DNA from: Cytobacillus pseudoceanisediminis
GTDB taxonomy: Bacteria; Bacillota; Bacilli; Bacillales; Cytobacillaceae
Assembly (NCBI RefSeq): GCF_023516215.1
Contig: NZ_CP097349.1
Span: 3,224,001-3,288,000 of the forward strand
Length of the DNA stretch: 64,000 nt
Reading direction: 5' to 3'
In this document: positions 27,716 through 36,189 of the stretch, piece after piece
Layout of the letters: the number at the start of each line of letters is the position of its first letter
How positions within the stretch are numbered: the first letter of the stretch is position 1
Translations under genes and position numbers: made by a program
Notes under the pieces: model-generated
Database searches by the model: none
What the model was told of the DNA's origin: nothing
What the model saw: the letters and a program-made list of their open reading frames with translations, nothing else

Positions 27716-29257
27716 TTACTTTTTTCCGTCAAATTTGGTTAGCGTAAAACCGTTAAAATGCTCATTAAAGGATGAGCTGTAATCCCGCAGGAGCCCAATG
27801 GCCACTGCTTCACCAAGCTTTAGCCCTTCTATGCCATCAGAGCGCCAATGAACACCTGCTGTGTCTCTGCCCAGGGAAATATTCACACCAAGCTTATTAA
27901 GCTCCCCTCCTGCTGTCAGAGGTTTGCCCGGATAAGGAAGCAGTGAGAGTCCATCCAAACTTGCTTCCACCGGATCCGGAATCACAAAAGATTCGTTGAA
28001 AAATGCTTTAAGGATCGTAACCCCTGCACCGGCTATGCACGCATGACCTGCAGGATAGGCAGGATGGGTCGGGCATCCTTCCGGATAGGCCATAGGCAGA
28101 AGATAAGAGCCATATTTGCTGAATACTTTAGAAAGGGCTTCAGATTCAAGAAGCTCTGAGTGGATCGGGTATTTAGCCGCTCCATTCATATGGTTATGAT
28201 CACGCCCGCCAAATTCTTCTGGACGGAGCCTGCGGTGGACGAGAAACTTTTGGAACCAGGAAGCTTCCAGTGCCATCCTCCCTGCTTTTGTGACCATGTC
28301 CAATATATGAGCAGCCCCGAAGGTAATGAAACCTCCCTGGGTAGCCGACTTAAGATAAGGGTTGTTCCGATCGAGAGCCTCAGGCCCATAACTAAGCAAA
28401 ATTAAGCAGGCCGATAACGGACATTGAAATGAAAAATCATAATGTACATACTCACCTAAGTCACGCCCGTTGCGGATATAACGGGGCACCGGATCTTTTA
28501 TCGATTCTCGGGGTAATGAACCATTTTGGATGTCCAGCCATTCTTCATAAGAAGTCATATAATCAGACCCAGCCAAAGCGGTGCGGTATTTCTGGGGAAT
28601 GACTGCAGAACCAAATGGAATGTCCTTCCAGAGGAACTGTGAAAGATAGGGACCTGTAAGATTACCTGGAAACTCACTGCGGAACAAGGTTTCAGGAGTG
28701 ACCTTTCCGTTATCTTTCGGTCCCCGAAAATCAGAAAATCCTGATAGGTCACCAGCAGCCTCGGCAATCAGGGGATCACTTTCATAAGCCCGGAAAGGAA
28801 TATCCCTGGTAAGCGCCTGCCAGTATAACTCTGCCATTTCTCCCGCCTCCAAGGCGCTGCTGAAAGCTGGAGGCTTGGACAGATTCAATTGATGGCAATC
28901 AGGACCTATTAAATCATACACATAGGAAGCCTGGGGATTTGAAAGCTTCACCTTCCCACCCATTGGGATCGATTCAAAATCTTCTGGATTTCCGGACTTT
29001 AAAGCTTCCATATACTGTTCATACGCCTCGGATACAACTTCTCCAAGAGAATTATGGGGAAGCCCCTTAGAGTAGCTGCCTATTTTCCCGGGAAGCTGTT
29101 CATCTCCATTGCATGAATGTTCTTTTGGCGGCACAAGCAGGTGAGAAGCAGCAGACATAAGACGGATGCAAAAGGCTGCCTTCATTCGCTTCCACCCTGT
29201 TTTAGGTGCTATTAAGCAGCCCTTTTCCTTATGATAGTAAATTTTCTTTTCTTCCAT
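27716..29257 (-). CDS. Vanadium-dependent haloperoxidase-like / PAP2 superfamily protein
   Basis: A 513-residue protein with the vanadate/phosphate-binding signature of vanadium haloperoxidases and PAP2 phosphatases. Basic residues lie in KFLVHRRLRPEEFGG near 340, P-x-GH in YPAGHACIAGAGVTIL near 402, and RDTAGVHWRSDGIEG near 464. These match the K-x6-RP, PSGH and R-x5-H-x3-D pattern, with Ala for Ser in the PSGH motif. The length and the helical insertion match haloperoxidases rather than the short PAP2 enzymes. It may oxidise halides with peroxide, or be an acid phosphatase; residue choice alone does not decide. No export signal is clear. It is monocistronic with GAGGAG before the ATG. Confidence 0.82.
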   Translation of the reverse strand: MEEKKIYYHKEKGCLIAPKTGWKRMKAAFCIRLMSAASHLLVPPKEHSCNGDEQLPGKIGSYSKGLPHNSLGEVVSEAYEQYMEALKSGNPEDFESIPMGGKVKLSNPQASYVYDLIGPDCHQLNLSKPPAFSSALEAGEMAELYWQALTRDIPFRAYESDPLIAEAAGDLSGFSDFRGPKDNGKVTPETLFRSEFPGNLTGPYLSQFLWKDIPFGSAVIPQKYRTALAGSDYMTSYEEWLDIQNGSLPRESIKDPVPRYIRNGRDLGEYVHYDFSFQCPLSACLILLSYGPEALDRNNPYLKSATQGGFITFGAAHILDMVTKAGRMALEASWFQKFLVHRRLRPEEFGGRDHNHMNGAAKYPIHSELLESEALSKVFSKYGSYLLPMAYPEGCPTHPAYPAGHACIAGAGVTILKAFFNESFVIPDPVEASLDGLSLLPYPGKPLTAGGELNKLGVNISLGRDTAGVHWRSDGIEGLKLGEAVAIGLLRDYSSSFNEHFNGFTLTKFDGKK

Positions 29258-29446
29258 ATTAGCTCCTCTGTAACTTCTATTTGTTATTTCATGATGATTA
29301 TTTCATTATATTCACAGGCTAGTTGTAAGCTTGGGCATCAAACTAGTAACTCCTAACCATTTTATTCGTCCTCCTCCTAACTAGCCGGAAAAAAGAGTTT
29401 GGGAATGCTATGCCGGATGAAGGAGAGAATGGGAATCTCTTTCCAT

Positions 29447-29489
29447 AAAAAAATGCGCAGAGAAACTTTCTCTGCGCATGACATTTTTT
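29447..29489. terminator. Strong bidirectional hairpin
   Basis: Arms ATGCGCAGAGAAA and TTTCTCTGCGCAT pair over 12 to 13 bases with almost no loop. An A run flanks the left arm and a T run the right. It lies between the leftward haloperoxidase-like gene and the small rightward gene, so its transcript is not obvious. Confidence 0.8.
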
Positions 29490-29539
29490 CAATCCCAAAT
29501 CGTACTATAAATATAACTAACTAAAAGTGAGGTGTGAAA

Positions 29540-29644
29540 ATGTTTATTAGACTTTTTCATAAATCAGACCGCACAGGCAAAATCGCCATTCTATCAAGTA
29601 CCATTCTTTTATTAATAGGCGGATTGACTGCGCTTTTCCTTTAG
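29540..29644 (+). CDS. Small single-helix membrane protein
   Basis: A 34-residue reading frame with a TGAGGTG site 6 bases before ATG. The product has a short basic start (MFIRLFHKSDRTGK) and one hydrophobic helix (IAILSSTILLLIGGLTALFL). The last 33 bp overlap the end of the convergent YjbR-like gene. There are no recognised relatives. The good ribosome site and membrane-helix composition argue that it is real, but the small size keeps confidence moderate. Confidence 0.5.
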   Translation: MFIRLFHKSDRTGKIAILSSTILLLIGGLTALFL

Positions 29645-30073
29645 CTGAATCATGACGGTTTGTGTCGGTTTTATGCTACTAGGATGGACTCCCCCTATTT
29701 TCAAGTTTTTCAGGATGGATTTAGGCGCCGTCCGCAAATAAGCTTCTTTTATCAAGCCTTCAACCTCAACCCACTCTAGTTCATGATCACCTAAAATCGA
29801 GGTCCAGCCATGCTGTCCAATATAGGGTGTCTTGAAAAAACGGCTGCCTTCCTGCACTAAAAATTCCTGTGTTTCTTTCGATGTTTTCATGGCAATGGAC
29901 GGAATGCCCTCTTCGTTCTCTCCCAAAATAACAAAAGGCTTATCTTTTACTCTAAATGAAGTATGTCCAAATTTATCAGCCTGTTCGGCGGTTTCAGGAA
30001 AACCAATGGCAATCTCCCTTACCTTTGTCAGAATCTCTATGCTTTTTTGTGATTTTAATTGTTTATGGATCAT
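29612..30073 (-). CDS. MmcQ/YjbR family protein
   Basis: A 153-residue protein of the MmcQ/YjbR family (a double-wing, CyaY-like DNA-binding fold by structure). Recognisable pieces are EIAIGFPETAEQADKFGHTS with FRVKDKPFVIL, then the central block RFFKTPYIGQHGWTSIL and WVEVEGLIKEAYLRTAPKSI. Family members often start with a short helix and carry the W-E-V-x-x-L-I-x-x-A-Y pattern seen here. The molecular role is not established. It stands alone, with the neighbour on the other strand. Confidence 0.8.
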   Translation of the reverse strand: MIHKQLKSQKSIEILTKVREIAIGFPETAEQADKFGHTSFRVKDKPFVILGENEEGIPSIAMKTSKETQEFLVQEGSRFFKTPYIGQHGWTSILGDHELEWVEVEGLIKEAYLRTAPKSILKNLKIGGVHPSSIKPTQTVMIQLKEKRSQSAY

Positions 30074-30263
30074 CTTAACACTCCCTTGCCAGTTCTTTCA
30101 TGATAATATTCAACACTATATTTAGAAACCCTTGTCTAAAAAAGAGAGTTTCTGGCTGTTATGACAGCTTTTTGCCAAAAAACTTTTTCAAAACTTCATT
30201 CATTTCTCACATTCCCCTTTTAAGATATGAAAAGAAGATTAACGAAGAGGAGTTTTTGATGAC

Positions 30264-31637
30264 ATGGAAACGGTTAAAGAAACGGCTGATATACAGAAAC
30301 CGCCGCAGACTAACACCTCTCTATACAGAACGGTTTGGAGATGGCACTTTTATGCGGGCATAATTTTTGCGCCATTTCTTTTTATTCTGGCGGTAACCGG
30401 AGCAATCTATTTGTTTAAGCCGCAAATCGAGGGTGTCCTCTATCAGGATTATTATGAAGTCACCCCTCAGGATGAAAAAATTTCAGCTTCACAGCAGATT
30501 GAAGAAGTGAAGAATCAATATCCGGTTGCAGCAGTGACGGTGTACCGTCCCGGGGAAAGCGCCGATCGTTCAAGTGAAGTCGGCATTGTGAATAACGATG
30601 AATCGCTTACTGTTTTTATCAATCCTTATACAGGTGAGTCCCTCGGGGCCTTAAACAGCGAGGACCGGATTATGGATAAGATAGAAGAGTTTCACGGGGA
30701 ACTGATGGCCGGCACGCTGGGAGACCGGATCGTAGAGCTGGCGGCCTGCTGGGCAGTTGTGCTCATTGTAACAGGACTGTATTTATGGTTTCCGAAGAAA
30801 AGGCCTGGCATGGGCGGCGTCCTTTTTCCCCGGCTGAATAGAGGGAAAAAGACTTTCAGAAGAGATTTGCATGCAGTGCCTGCCTTCTGGGTCACTGCTG
30901 GGATGCTCTTTTTAATCATGACAGGATTGCCTTGGTCCGGATTCTGGGGCACAAACTTTCAATCGATGGCAACCAATACCGGGGAAGGATATCCCCCTAG
31001 TGTCTGGGTTGGAAGCGGACCCCAGTCAACCATCCAGACGAAAGACATTGCCGATGTTCCATGGGCTGCCGAAAATCTGGACGTGCCTGTGTCAGACCTT
31101 CAGGGATTTATTCCGCTTTCGATTGATGATGTGGTTTCTGCTGCAGAACGTGAAGGCGTCCATCCCAGCTATTCCATTTATATTCCACAGGATAAAACGG
31201 GAGTGTATACAATTTCAGCTTTCCCGCCAAAAGCGCAGGATGAAATTACGATGCATGTCGATCAATATACAGGTGCGGTTTTAACAGATTACCGCTATGA
31301 CCATTACGGGTGGATCGGGAAACTAGTCGCATGGGGAATTACGCTTCATAAAGGGACACAATTTGGCCTGATTAACCAATTAATCAGTTTATTCATCTGC
31401 CTTGGCATCATCCTTGTGGTGGTAAGCGGCTATTATTTGTGGCTCAAACGCAAGCCGAAAAAAGACATGGGCGCACCAAAAACAGCTGGGTTTAACAACA
31501 CAAAGGGATTCTTCCTTCTGTTAATTGCCATGGGAGTCCTCTTCCCATTAGTCGGCTTAACGATCATCGCTGTTTTGATAATTGACTTTTTCTTAATCCG
31601 GAGAATACCAGCGTTGAAGAGGTTTTTGAATGCGTAA
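30264..31637 (+). CDS. PepSY-associated membrane protein (iron-regulated-type reductase-like)
   Basis: A 457-residue protein of the PepSY-TM family with five or so helices. The first, WRWHFYAGIIFAPFLFILAV, carries the conserved H in a W-R-x-H-F-Y pattern. The PepSY domains follow, then a helix with HGELMAG before it, LHAVPAFWVTAGMLFLIMTG, and C-terminal helices near YHGW-type histidines (IGKLVAWGITLHKGTQFGL). The paired histidines in helices suggest haem binding as in ferric-reductase-like relatives, which is inference. The next gene, a YtkA-like lipoprotein, starts 25 bp after its stop. That pairing suggests a joint role in metal or redox handling at the membrane. Confidence 0.82.
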   Translation: METVKETADIQKPPQTNTSLYRTVWRWHFYAGIIFAPFLFILAVTGAIYLFKPQIEGVLYQDYYEVTPQDEKISASQQIEEVKNQYPVAAVTVYRPGESADRSSEVGIVNNDESLTVFINPYTGESLGALNSEDRIMDKIEEFHGELMAGTLGDRIVELAACWAVVLIVTGLYLWFPKKRPGMGGVLFPRLNRGKKTFRRDLHAVPAFWVTAGMLFLIMTGLPWSGFWGTNFQSMATNTGEGYPPSVWVGSGPQSTIQTKDIADVPWAAENLDVPVSDLQGFIPLSIDDVVSAAEREGVHPSYSIYIPQDKTGVYTISAFPPKAQDEITMHVDQYTGAVLTDYRYDHYGWIGKLVAWGITLHKGTQFGLINQLISLFICLGIILVVVSGYYLWLKRKPKKDMGAPKTAGFNNTKGFFLLLIAMGVLFPLVGLTIIAVLIIDFFLIRRIPALKRFLNA

Positions 31638-31662
31638 GTTTATGATAGGGGAGTCTAATGCC

Positions 31663-32124
31663 GTGAAAAAATATGTCTTTATGATCCTGCTGCTGTCTTT
31701 TCTGAGTGCATGTTCACTTAATGAGAATGCAGCAGAGCTTTACAAACAGGAAACTCCGCTGAAACTGGAAATACAAACACCGGACACTTTTACAGCCGGA
31801 GAACAGGAAACAGTTAAAGCCACTCTCACACAGGACGGCAAACCGGCTGATCATACTGATTTTGTTCATTTCGAAATTTGGAAGCAGGACGGCACTGTCC
31901 ACTATGGGATGGAGGAAGCAGGCAATGAGGGCGGGGGCGTCTACAGCATCAGCAAGGATTTTGACAAGGATGGCCTTTACTTTGTAAAAGTGCACGCCCA
32001 GCAAGGCGGCAGCCTGATCATGCCGCAAAAGCAGTTTATTGTGGGAGAGCTGTCGAAAAGCGACGTGGAATTCCTGCAAAAAGGAACAGGCAAGCAGGAA
32101 GCGGGGCAGGGTCATCATCATTAA
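31663..32124 (+). CDS. YtkA/FixH-like lipoprotein
   Basis: A 153-residue lipoprotein: a short basic start, helix VFMILLLSFL and lipobox LSAC. An immunoglobulin-like YtkA domain follows, with PLKLEIQTPDTFTAGEQETV and the conserved HFEIWKQDG. The tail ends in GQGHHH, a possible metal-binding histidine cluster. GTG 31663 is preferred over the ATG at 31630, because GGGGAG lies 9 bases upstream and the resulting N-terminus is a clean signal peptide. YtkA-like proteins occur with copper or cytochrome-related genes. Co-transcription with the PepSY protein fits that. Confidence 0.82.
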   Translation: MKKYVFMILLLSFLSACSLNENAAELYKQETPLKLEIQTPDTFTAGEQETVKATLTQDGKPADHTDFVHFEIWKQDGTVHYGMEEAGNEGGGVYSISKDFDKDGLYFVKVHAQQGGSLIMPQKQFIVGELSKSDVEFLQKGTGKQEAGQGHHH

Positions 32125-32159
32125 TTTAGAACAAAAAGGATAGAGTTTGTCAGGAGAGG

Positions 32160-32399
32160 TTACCTGCTATCTATCCTTTTTCTTCTCTCCTGCTTCTTTT
32201 TATTTCCCTGAATTTCATCTTCAGCCAGGATTTCTTGTTCTTCGTGAAACTCCACTTCAGATTGACCTGTAATTTCATCAAATGGGGTATAGAAAGGCTG
32301 AACACTTTTCTTTTTTACAAACACTTTATAAAACCCTATAAGCACTAGTATGACTATGGCTGCTGGGAAACCGGCTGCCATTAAATCAATCAGGTTCAT
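32160..32399 (-). CDS. Small DUF3951-like membrane protein
   Basis: A 79-residue protein with one N-terminal helix (AAGFPAAIVILVLIGFYKVF) and a hydrophilic tail. The tail contains FYTPFDEITGQSEVEFHEEQ, the pattern of DUF3951. It ends in a lysine/arginine-rich stretch. ATG 32399 is chosen over 32417 because GGGGAGGG precedes it at proper spacing. The function is unknown. It is convergent with the YtkA-like gene, 35 bp apart. Confidence 0.75.
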   Translation of the reverse strand: MNLIDLMAAGFPAAIVILVLIGFYKVFVKKKSVQPFYTPFDEITGQSEVEFHEEQEILAEDEIQGNKKKQERRKRIDSR

Positions 32400-32563
32400 T
32401 TGCCCTCCCCTTTTCATATGGATATCTGGTATATGTTTATAGGTTTCGTTTGCAGCTAACCTGCCCTGTTAACTTCAATAAAGAAGGCGTTTATTCCTGC
32501 TTGAGCTCGAAGCACTAATGACTGCTGCTCTCCAACAATTATGGCCACCACTGATAAATAAAG

Positions 32564-32588
32564 AAAAGGGACTTCAGCAGTCCCTTTT
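32564..32588 (-). terminator. Terminator of old-yellow-enzyme gene
   Basis: Perfect stem aaaagggact / agtccctttt with a 5-base loop, 42 bp past the stop codon. Confidence 0.85.
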
Positions 32589-32629
32589 CAAATATTTTTT
32601 AATATAAGCGCTCAATCCTGAAGACATCC

Positions 32630-33751
32630 TCAATCTACAACCGGAAACCACCCAGGAGTGTTTACAATTGCCTGCCAGAGCGGATCAGGGATGACCAGCT
32701 TTTCCTGATCCTTCTTGGATAAAGTGGTGGCAATTTCAGACTCTTTTCCTTCCTGCACCTTCTGCACCCAATCCGGCTCCATAATCAGTTCCCGGCCAAG
32801 GGCGACCATGGCCACTCCCGTTTCCAGTGCTTTTACAGCTTCATCAGGAGTATGAATGGACCCTACTCCGATAAGCGGCAGGCGGTTATTCATTTTTTCT
32901 AACAGATGCTGAATTCTTGGCTTAGCATCATCAGCCCCGCGTCTCGGTTTGGACCAGAAGTCCATCAGGGAGACATGAAGATAGTCCAGCCCTTTATCTG
33001 ACAGTACATCGACCAATTGAAGAGTATCTTCCATGGTGATTCCTGGCTCAGTAGGCTCTTCCGGTGAAAAACGGTACCCCACAATGAATGGCTCTTTCGC
33101 ATGTTCTTTTACCGCTTCTTGGACTGCGTCCACCACAGCAAGAGGGAACGTCATGCGCTTTTCAAGGCTTCCTCCGAATCGGTCCTCACGGCGATTTGAA
33201 TGCGGAGAAAAGAACTGCTGAATTAAATAGCCATTGGCTCCATGGATTTCAACGCCATCATAGCCTGCCTGGATGGCCCGGCGGGTTGTTTCGCCGAAAG
33301 CGGCAATGATGTCCTCCACTTCCTTTTCCGTCAGTGCTCTTGGAGTGTTCCCGCTTCCTTCAGATGCAACCGCACTGGCACTGACTGTTTCGCCATTTGG
33401 AACGAGCTCTGGAGGGCATTCCCTTCCGCCATGAAAGATCTGGAGTATTGCTTTGGCACCCTGCTCTTTAATGCTGGCTGCCAGCCTCGAAAGACTTGGA
33501 ATCATCCCATCGTGATCGCCGCCAAATTCACCATGGAATCCTTTTCCGTTTGCTGTCACATTTGTACAAGCCGTAATCACCATTCCTACCCCTTTGGAGC
33601 GGTGTACGTAATAATCAATCTCGGCATCTGACACGGTTCCATCCGCATGGGATGAGAAATTGGTCATTGGAGCCAGAACCACTCTGTTTTTTAACTCCAC
33701 ATTATTCTTTATCTTAAGAGATTCTAATAGCGGTTTATAGCTTGGATTCAC
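32630..33751 (-). CDS. NADH:flavin oxidoreductase (old yellow enzyme family)
   Basis: A 373-residue FMN enzyme with a TIM barrel that reduces alpha,beta-unsaturated carbonyls or nitro compounds using NAD(P)H. Features are KNRVVLAPMTNFSSHADG at the FMN site, the ILQIFHGGREC strand, and VEIHGANGYLIQQFFSPHSN followed by NRREDRFGGSLEKRM, the strongest family motif. The active-site region LDYLHVSLMDFW and the FMN-phosphate loop VALGRELIMEPDW are also present. GTG 33751 has AAGGAG 10 bases upstream. It is single, and close to the YqiG/NamA branch by overall appearance; the true substrate is unknown. Confidence 0.9.
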   Translation of the reverse strand: MNPSYKPLLESLKIKNNVELKNRVVLAPMTNFSSHADGTVSDAEIDYYVHRSKGVGMVITACTNVTANGKGFHGEFGGDHDGMIPSLSRLAASIKEQGAKAILQIFHGGRECPPELVPNGETVSASAVASEGSGNTPRALTEKEVEDIIAAFGETTRRAIQAGYDGVEIHGANGYLIQQFFSPHSNRREDRFGGSLEKRMTFPLAVVDAVQEAVKEHAKEPFIVGYRFSPEEPTEPGITMEDTLQLVDVLSDKGLDYLHVSLMDFWSKPRRGADDAKPRIQHLLEKMNNRLPLIGVGSIHTPDEAVKALETGVAMVALGRELIMEPDWVQKVQEGKESEIATTLSKKDQEKLVIPDPLWQAIVNTPGWFPVVD

Positions 33752-33937
33752 AAAAAAACACTCCTTTTTATAACCTTTCAAACCTAGTTTGTTATTTATT
33801 TCTTCTGTTTACGCATAGTAAACTGCGCAAATTGAGAATTACCCTGCAAGAAGGCAGCGAAAGATTACTGTAATGTTATATGTTACAGTTTAAGAAGTCA
33901 ATTATTTGAATCGGAAGCTCTCTCCGCCTGGGACAAA

Positions 33938-33953
33938 GGGACAAATTTGTCCC
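33938..33953. repeat. Perfect 16-bp palindrome GGGACAAATTTGTCCC
   Basis: Palindromes of the GGGACA...TGTCCC type occur widely between genes in Bacillaceae (from memory). This one has no T tract and lies between the old-yellow-enzyme promoter and the GreA-like gene end. A weaker relative is at 35814-35840. Confidence 0.6.
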
Positions 33954-33973
33954 TCCGCTCCAAATAATATCCG

Positions 33974-34422
33974 TTAACCTGTCTCCTTGTCCCAGTATGA
34001 TATTTTTTCGATAACTACATCCAGCTGGCCGCTTGGGATAATCAGGGATGTTTGTTCACCCATATTTTTTAACAGAAGCTGCCTGCCAACCGGGGATAAG
34101 AATGAAATGCAGCCATTATCAGGGTCAGACTGATCGGGCAGACAGATATGATAATCCTCCCGGTCATCCTCCCCGTCGAATAACACAGTTACCTTTGTTC
34201 CAATCAATACTTTTCGCAAAGGGGTTCTGCTGGAGCTTGATTACAAAGTGTAATGTATTTCTCCACTTCACTTACATAATTACTAAGGAAGTCCTTTTTC
34301 CTCTCCTTGAGCGGAGTGGAAGATAAATAAAGGCTATTCAGATCCTGATAGTTATCATCAATAAACGTCAGCTGCTTAATAAAGTACTCTTTTTCAGTGA
34401 GGGCGGGGATACTATGGTTCAT
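33974..34422 (-). CDS. GreA/GreB-like transcription elongation factor paralogue, one frameshift
   Basis: About 149 residues after repair. The C-terminal half is the FKBP-like Gre domain: VLIGTKVTVLFDGEDDREDY, then CISFLSPVGRQLLLKNMGEQ as in the SPIGxALLG family motif. The N-terminal half is helical (LTEKEYFIKQLTFIDDNYQD, KERKKDFLSNYVSEVEKYIT) but differs from the canonical GreA coiled coil, whose tip acidic residues trigger RNA cleavage. The frame changes at AAA 34218-34220; one more base joins AEPL to RKVLIG. ATG 34422 has an AGGGGGG site. The protein probably binds RNA polymerase; whether it stimulates cleavage is open. Confidence 0.78.
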
Positions 34423-34644
34423 AGTAGATAACCCCCCTGCTGGGATCAAACACCTTGCAAAACTTCATTTCTACTGTCATTTCCATGCACCATCCTTCTT
34501 TTGAATATATAAAAAGCAGACCTTTCCCGTTTATAAAGAAAGGTCTACTATATATTTACAACATAGCATATATGTACCTGAAAAGCCAGCTAACTTGTGG
34601 GTCATTGGCAGGCTTTCGGAGGATTATCTTGAAATCTTTTTATG

Positions 34645-35361
34645 CTAATTACCTTCTGACAAACTCCAATAAATCTCCGTATCTTCTTTACAATAAAACC
34701 CTTCTAACCGACAAGAATCAACCAAAGATTCTACAGTGACTTTGTCAGAACACAATAAAGAAAAATGGCTATCCCAATGTGTTGTTATCAATATTTTATT
34801 ATCGTGAGTAAATAGGCTGATACGGCCGTCGATTAGATTGTTGTCGCTAATTAAATCATCGATATTTTCCAGTTTTCTTTCTGTGCAAAATTCATCTCCA
34901 AGCCAAATCCAGCTGTGTCCAATTGCTTTTATACCTCTAAGTAAATGGTTCATTATAAATTCTGGCAATACCCCTTCAGCTGGCTCTGCAATTCTATTTT
35001 TCAAACATGTCTCTTGAATGATATTAGCTGTTTTGACATCCTGGCGCTCATCTATTAGCCCCAAAATGCTTGTCCTTAGGCCAATATCCAACTGTTTATA
35101 ACTTTTTATCCCTGATAATGACAAAAATTGTTTCCAAGAAACCATTTCGCAATGTTCTCTTATCTCATTCCTGCCCGGATATGTTTCTGGGTTAAATAGA
35201 TCGAAATCCATCATTTTTGGTCTGATAAAGGGATGAAAAAAAACAAAAATTTCTTCAAATACTCCTTTATAAAAATCCTTAATAGGAATATCTTCTGCAG
35301 CACAGACTGCATATCTATGTGGTTCAGGCAGTATTCTCACATCGGACATAAATCTTCCCAT
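34645..35361 (-). CDS. DUF2711-like protein of unknown function
   Basis: A soluble 238-residue protein without signal or membrane helix. It resembles DUF2711 proteins of Bacillus in the region YAVCAAEDIPIKDFYKGVFE with the following IFVFFHPFIRP, and later in HSWIWLGDEF. I do not recognise catalytic motifs. The start could be ATG 35361 or the ATG four codons downstream; the ribosome site (GGGAAGA) is mediocre for either. It stands alone. Confidence 0.6.
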   Translation of the reverse strand: MGRFMSDVRILPEPHRYAVCAAEDIPIKDFYKGVFEEIFVFFHPFIRPKMMDFDLFNPETYPGRNEIREHCEMVSWKQFLSLSGIKSYKQLDIGLRTSILGLIDERQDVKTANIIQETCLKNRIAEPAEGVLPEFIMNHLLRGIKAIGHSWIWLGDEFCTERKLENIDDLISDNNLIDGRISLFTHDNKILITTHWDSHFSLLCSDKVTVESLVDSCRLEGFYCKEDTEIYWSLSEGN

Positions 35362-35394
35362 TCCTTTCCCTGTGTACGATGAAGATTCTTTTAC

Positions 35395-35610
35395 TTACAT
35401 AATCGCATTCAGCCGCTTGATTGCCGAATGAACCGTCAGTCTATGAAAGGTAATAAGCTTCTTTTTATAAACAACGGAAAACACACCATAAGGAGTAGGG
35501 GATATTGTCATTAATTCTTCCCTGTTCTTAAAATCAATTATTTTGACAGGAATGCCTAATTTAGCCGCTTCCGTGTTTATGTTTTCTGCAGCAATGTCAA
35601 CGTATGGGTT
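35395..35610 (-). pseudogene. C-terminal remnant of a YoaP-like protein
   Basis: About 70 codons are open in one frame without a plausible start. The product reads NINTEAAKLGIPVKIIDFKN, then REELMTISPTPYGVFSVVY, then KKKLITFHRLTVHSAIKRLN. The P-T-P-Y-G-V-F stretch followed by a short F/Y-x-x-K-L-x-T-F-H strand resembles the C-terminal domain of Bacillus YoaP-type acetyltransferases. The expected N-terminal domain is missing. Upstream the frame runs straight into the 52-bp array at about 35608. It looks like a gene truncated at the array boundary. The assignment is from memory of the domain. Confidence 0.5.
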
Positions 35611-35806
35611 CGGACTCCTTTACTCGGATTTGTCCTTCTTGTGTCCGAAGGTCCACTAACTTCAGACTCCATCCATTTGGTTTTCCATCTATCTTGTCCG
35701 AAGGTCCGCCAACTTCGGACTCTTCCCCTAGGATTTCTACCTAATCCGTCCGAAGGAAAACCCGCTTCGGACTCCTCCAACCGGATTCCCTCCGGTCTTG
35801 TCCGAA
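35608..35806. repeat. 52-bp tandem repeat array C (about 4 units)
   Basis: The word tccgaa recurs at 35644, 35697, 35749 and 35801, in steps of 53, 52 and 52 bp, after a partial first unit at 35608. Each unit has TCCGAAG and CTTCGGA arms (7 bp) around a 9-base loop, then a C/T-rich tract. The architecture is that of array D at 45657 with a different loop and tract. A 98-codon frame across it is repeat-derived and not a gene. Confidence 0.85.
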
Positions 35807-35813
35807 CAGTAAA

Positions 35814-35840
35814 AAGAGGGACAGATGTCCGGTCCCTCTT
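35814..35840. terminator. Hairpin after array C
   Basis: Arms AAGAGGGAC and GTCCCTCTT with a 9-base loop. The flanks have a five-base A run on the left, so the best use is in the leftward direction. No adjacent leftward gene needs it except possibly a lost one. Confidence 0.5.
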
Positions 35841-35933
35841 ATCAAATATCGCTCCAGCTACACTTCTCCTCATCCCACTTGAATAGTTTCACAATTATTA
35901 AGCAATCTAAACTGTGTATGGGAGGTGAAGATA

Positions 35934-36083
35934 TTGTCACATCAGAACGGCAAGTCAGAGAAGCAAGCAGCGAAACCCTCAGTTGAAAATCGTCAAGGTT
36001 CAGGTTCAGAATACGAAAGAGAGCGTGCTGGGAAAGTAGAAGGGTACGGTCAGCCATACCCGGATAATGGTGCTAAAAGTTAA
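35934..36083 (+). CDS. Small hydrophilic protein
   Basis: A 49-residue frame starting at TTG 35934 with an excellent GGGAGGTG site 7 bases upstream. The product is charged and low in hydrophobic residues (SHQNGKSEKQAAKPSVENRQ, GSGSEYERERAGKVEGYGQP). The composition recalls small spore or stress proteins of Bacillus, but there is no recognised family. A strong terminator 10 bp after the stop supports it as a real gene. Confidence 0.6.
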   Translation: MSHQNGKSEKQAAKPSVENRQGSGSEYERERAGKVEGYGQPYPDNGAKS

Positions 36084-36092
36084 TGATAGGCT

Positions 36093-36124
36093 AAGAGTGA
36101 ATTAGACGTTAATTCACTCTTTTT
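36093..36124 (+). terminator. Terminator of small hydrophilic protein gene
   Basis: Perfect 12-bp stem AAGAGTGAATTA / TAATTCACTCTT with a 5-base loop and a T tract. Confidence 0.9.
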
Positions 36125-36189
36125 GCTTTAAGCATGCAAGCCTCCCAATCATTACGCCTGGTACAGTCGATAACAGAATCGAAATCTTA

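Noticed and set aside
33938..33953. Terminator for the GreA-like or oxidoreductase gene
   Set aside because: The palindrome has no loop or T tract, and it lies downstream of the GreA-like stop only by orientation chance.
35577..35873. A 98-codon leftward frame covering array C
   Set aside because: Its sequence is made only of the repeat units and it ends at the array borders; no protein-like composition.
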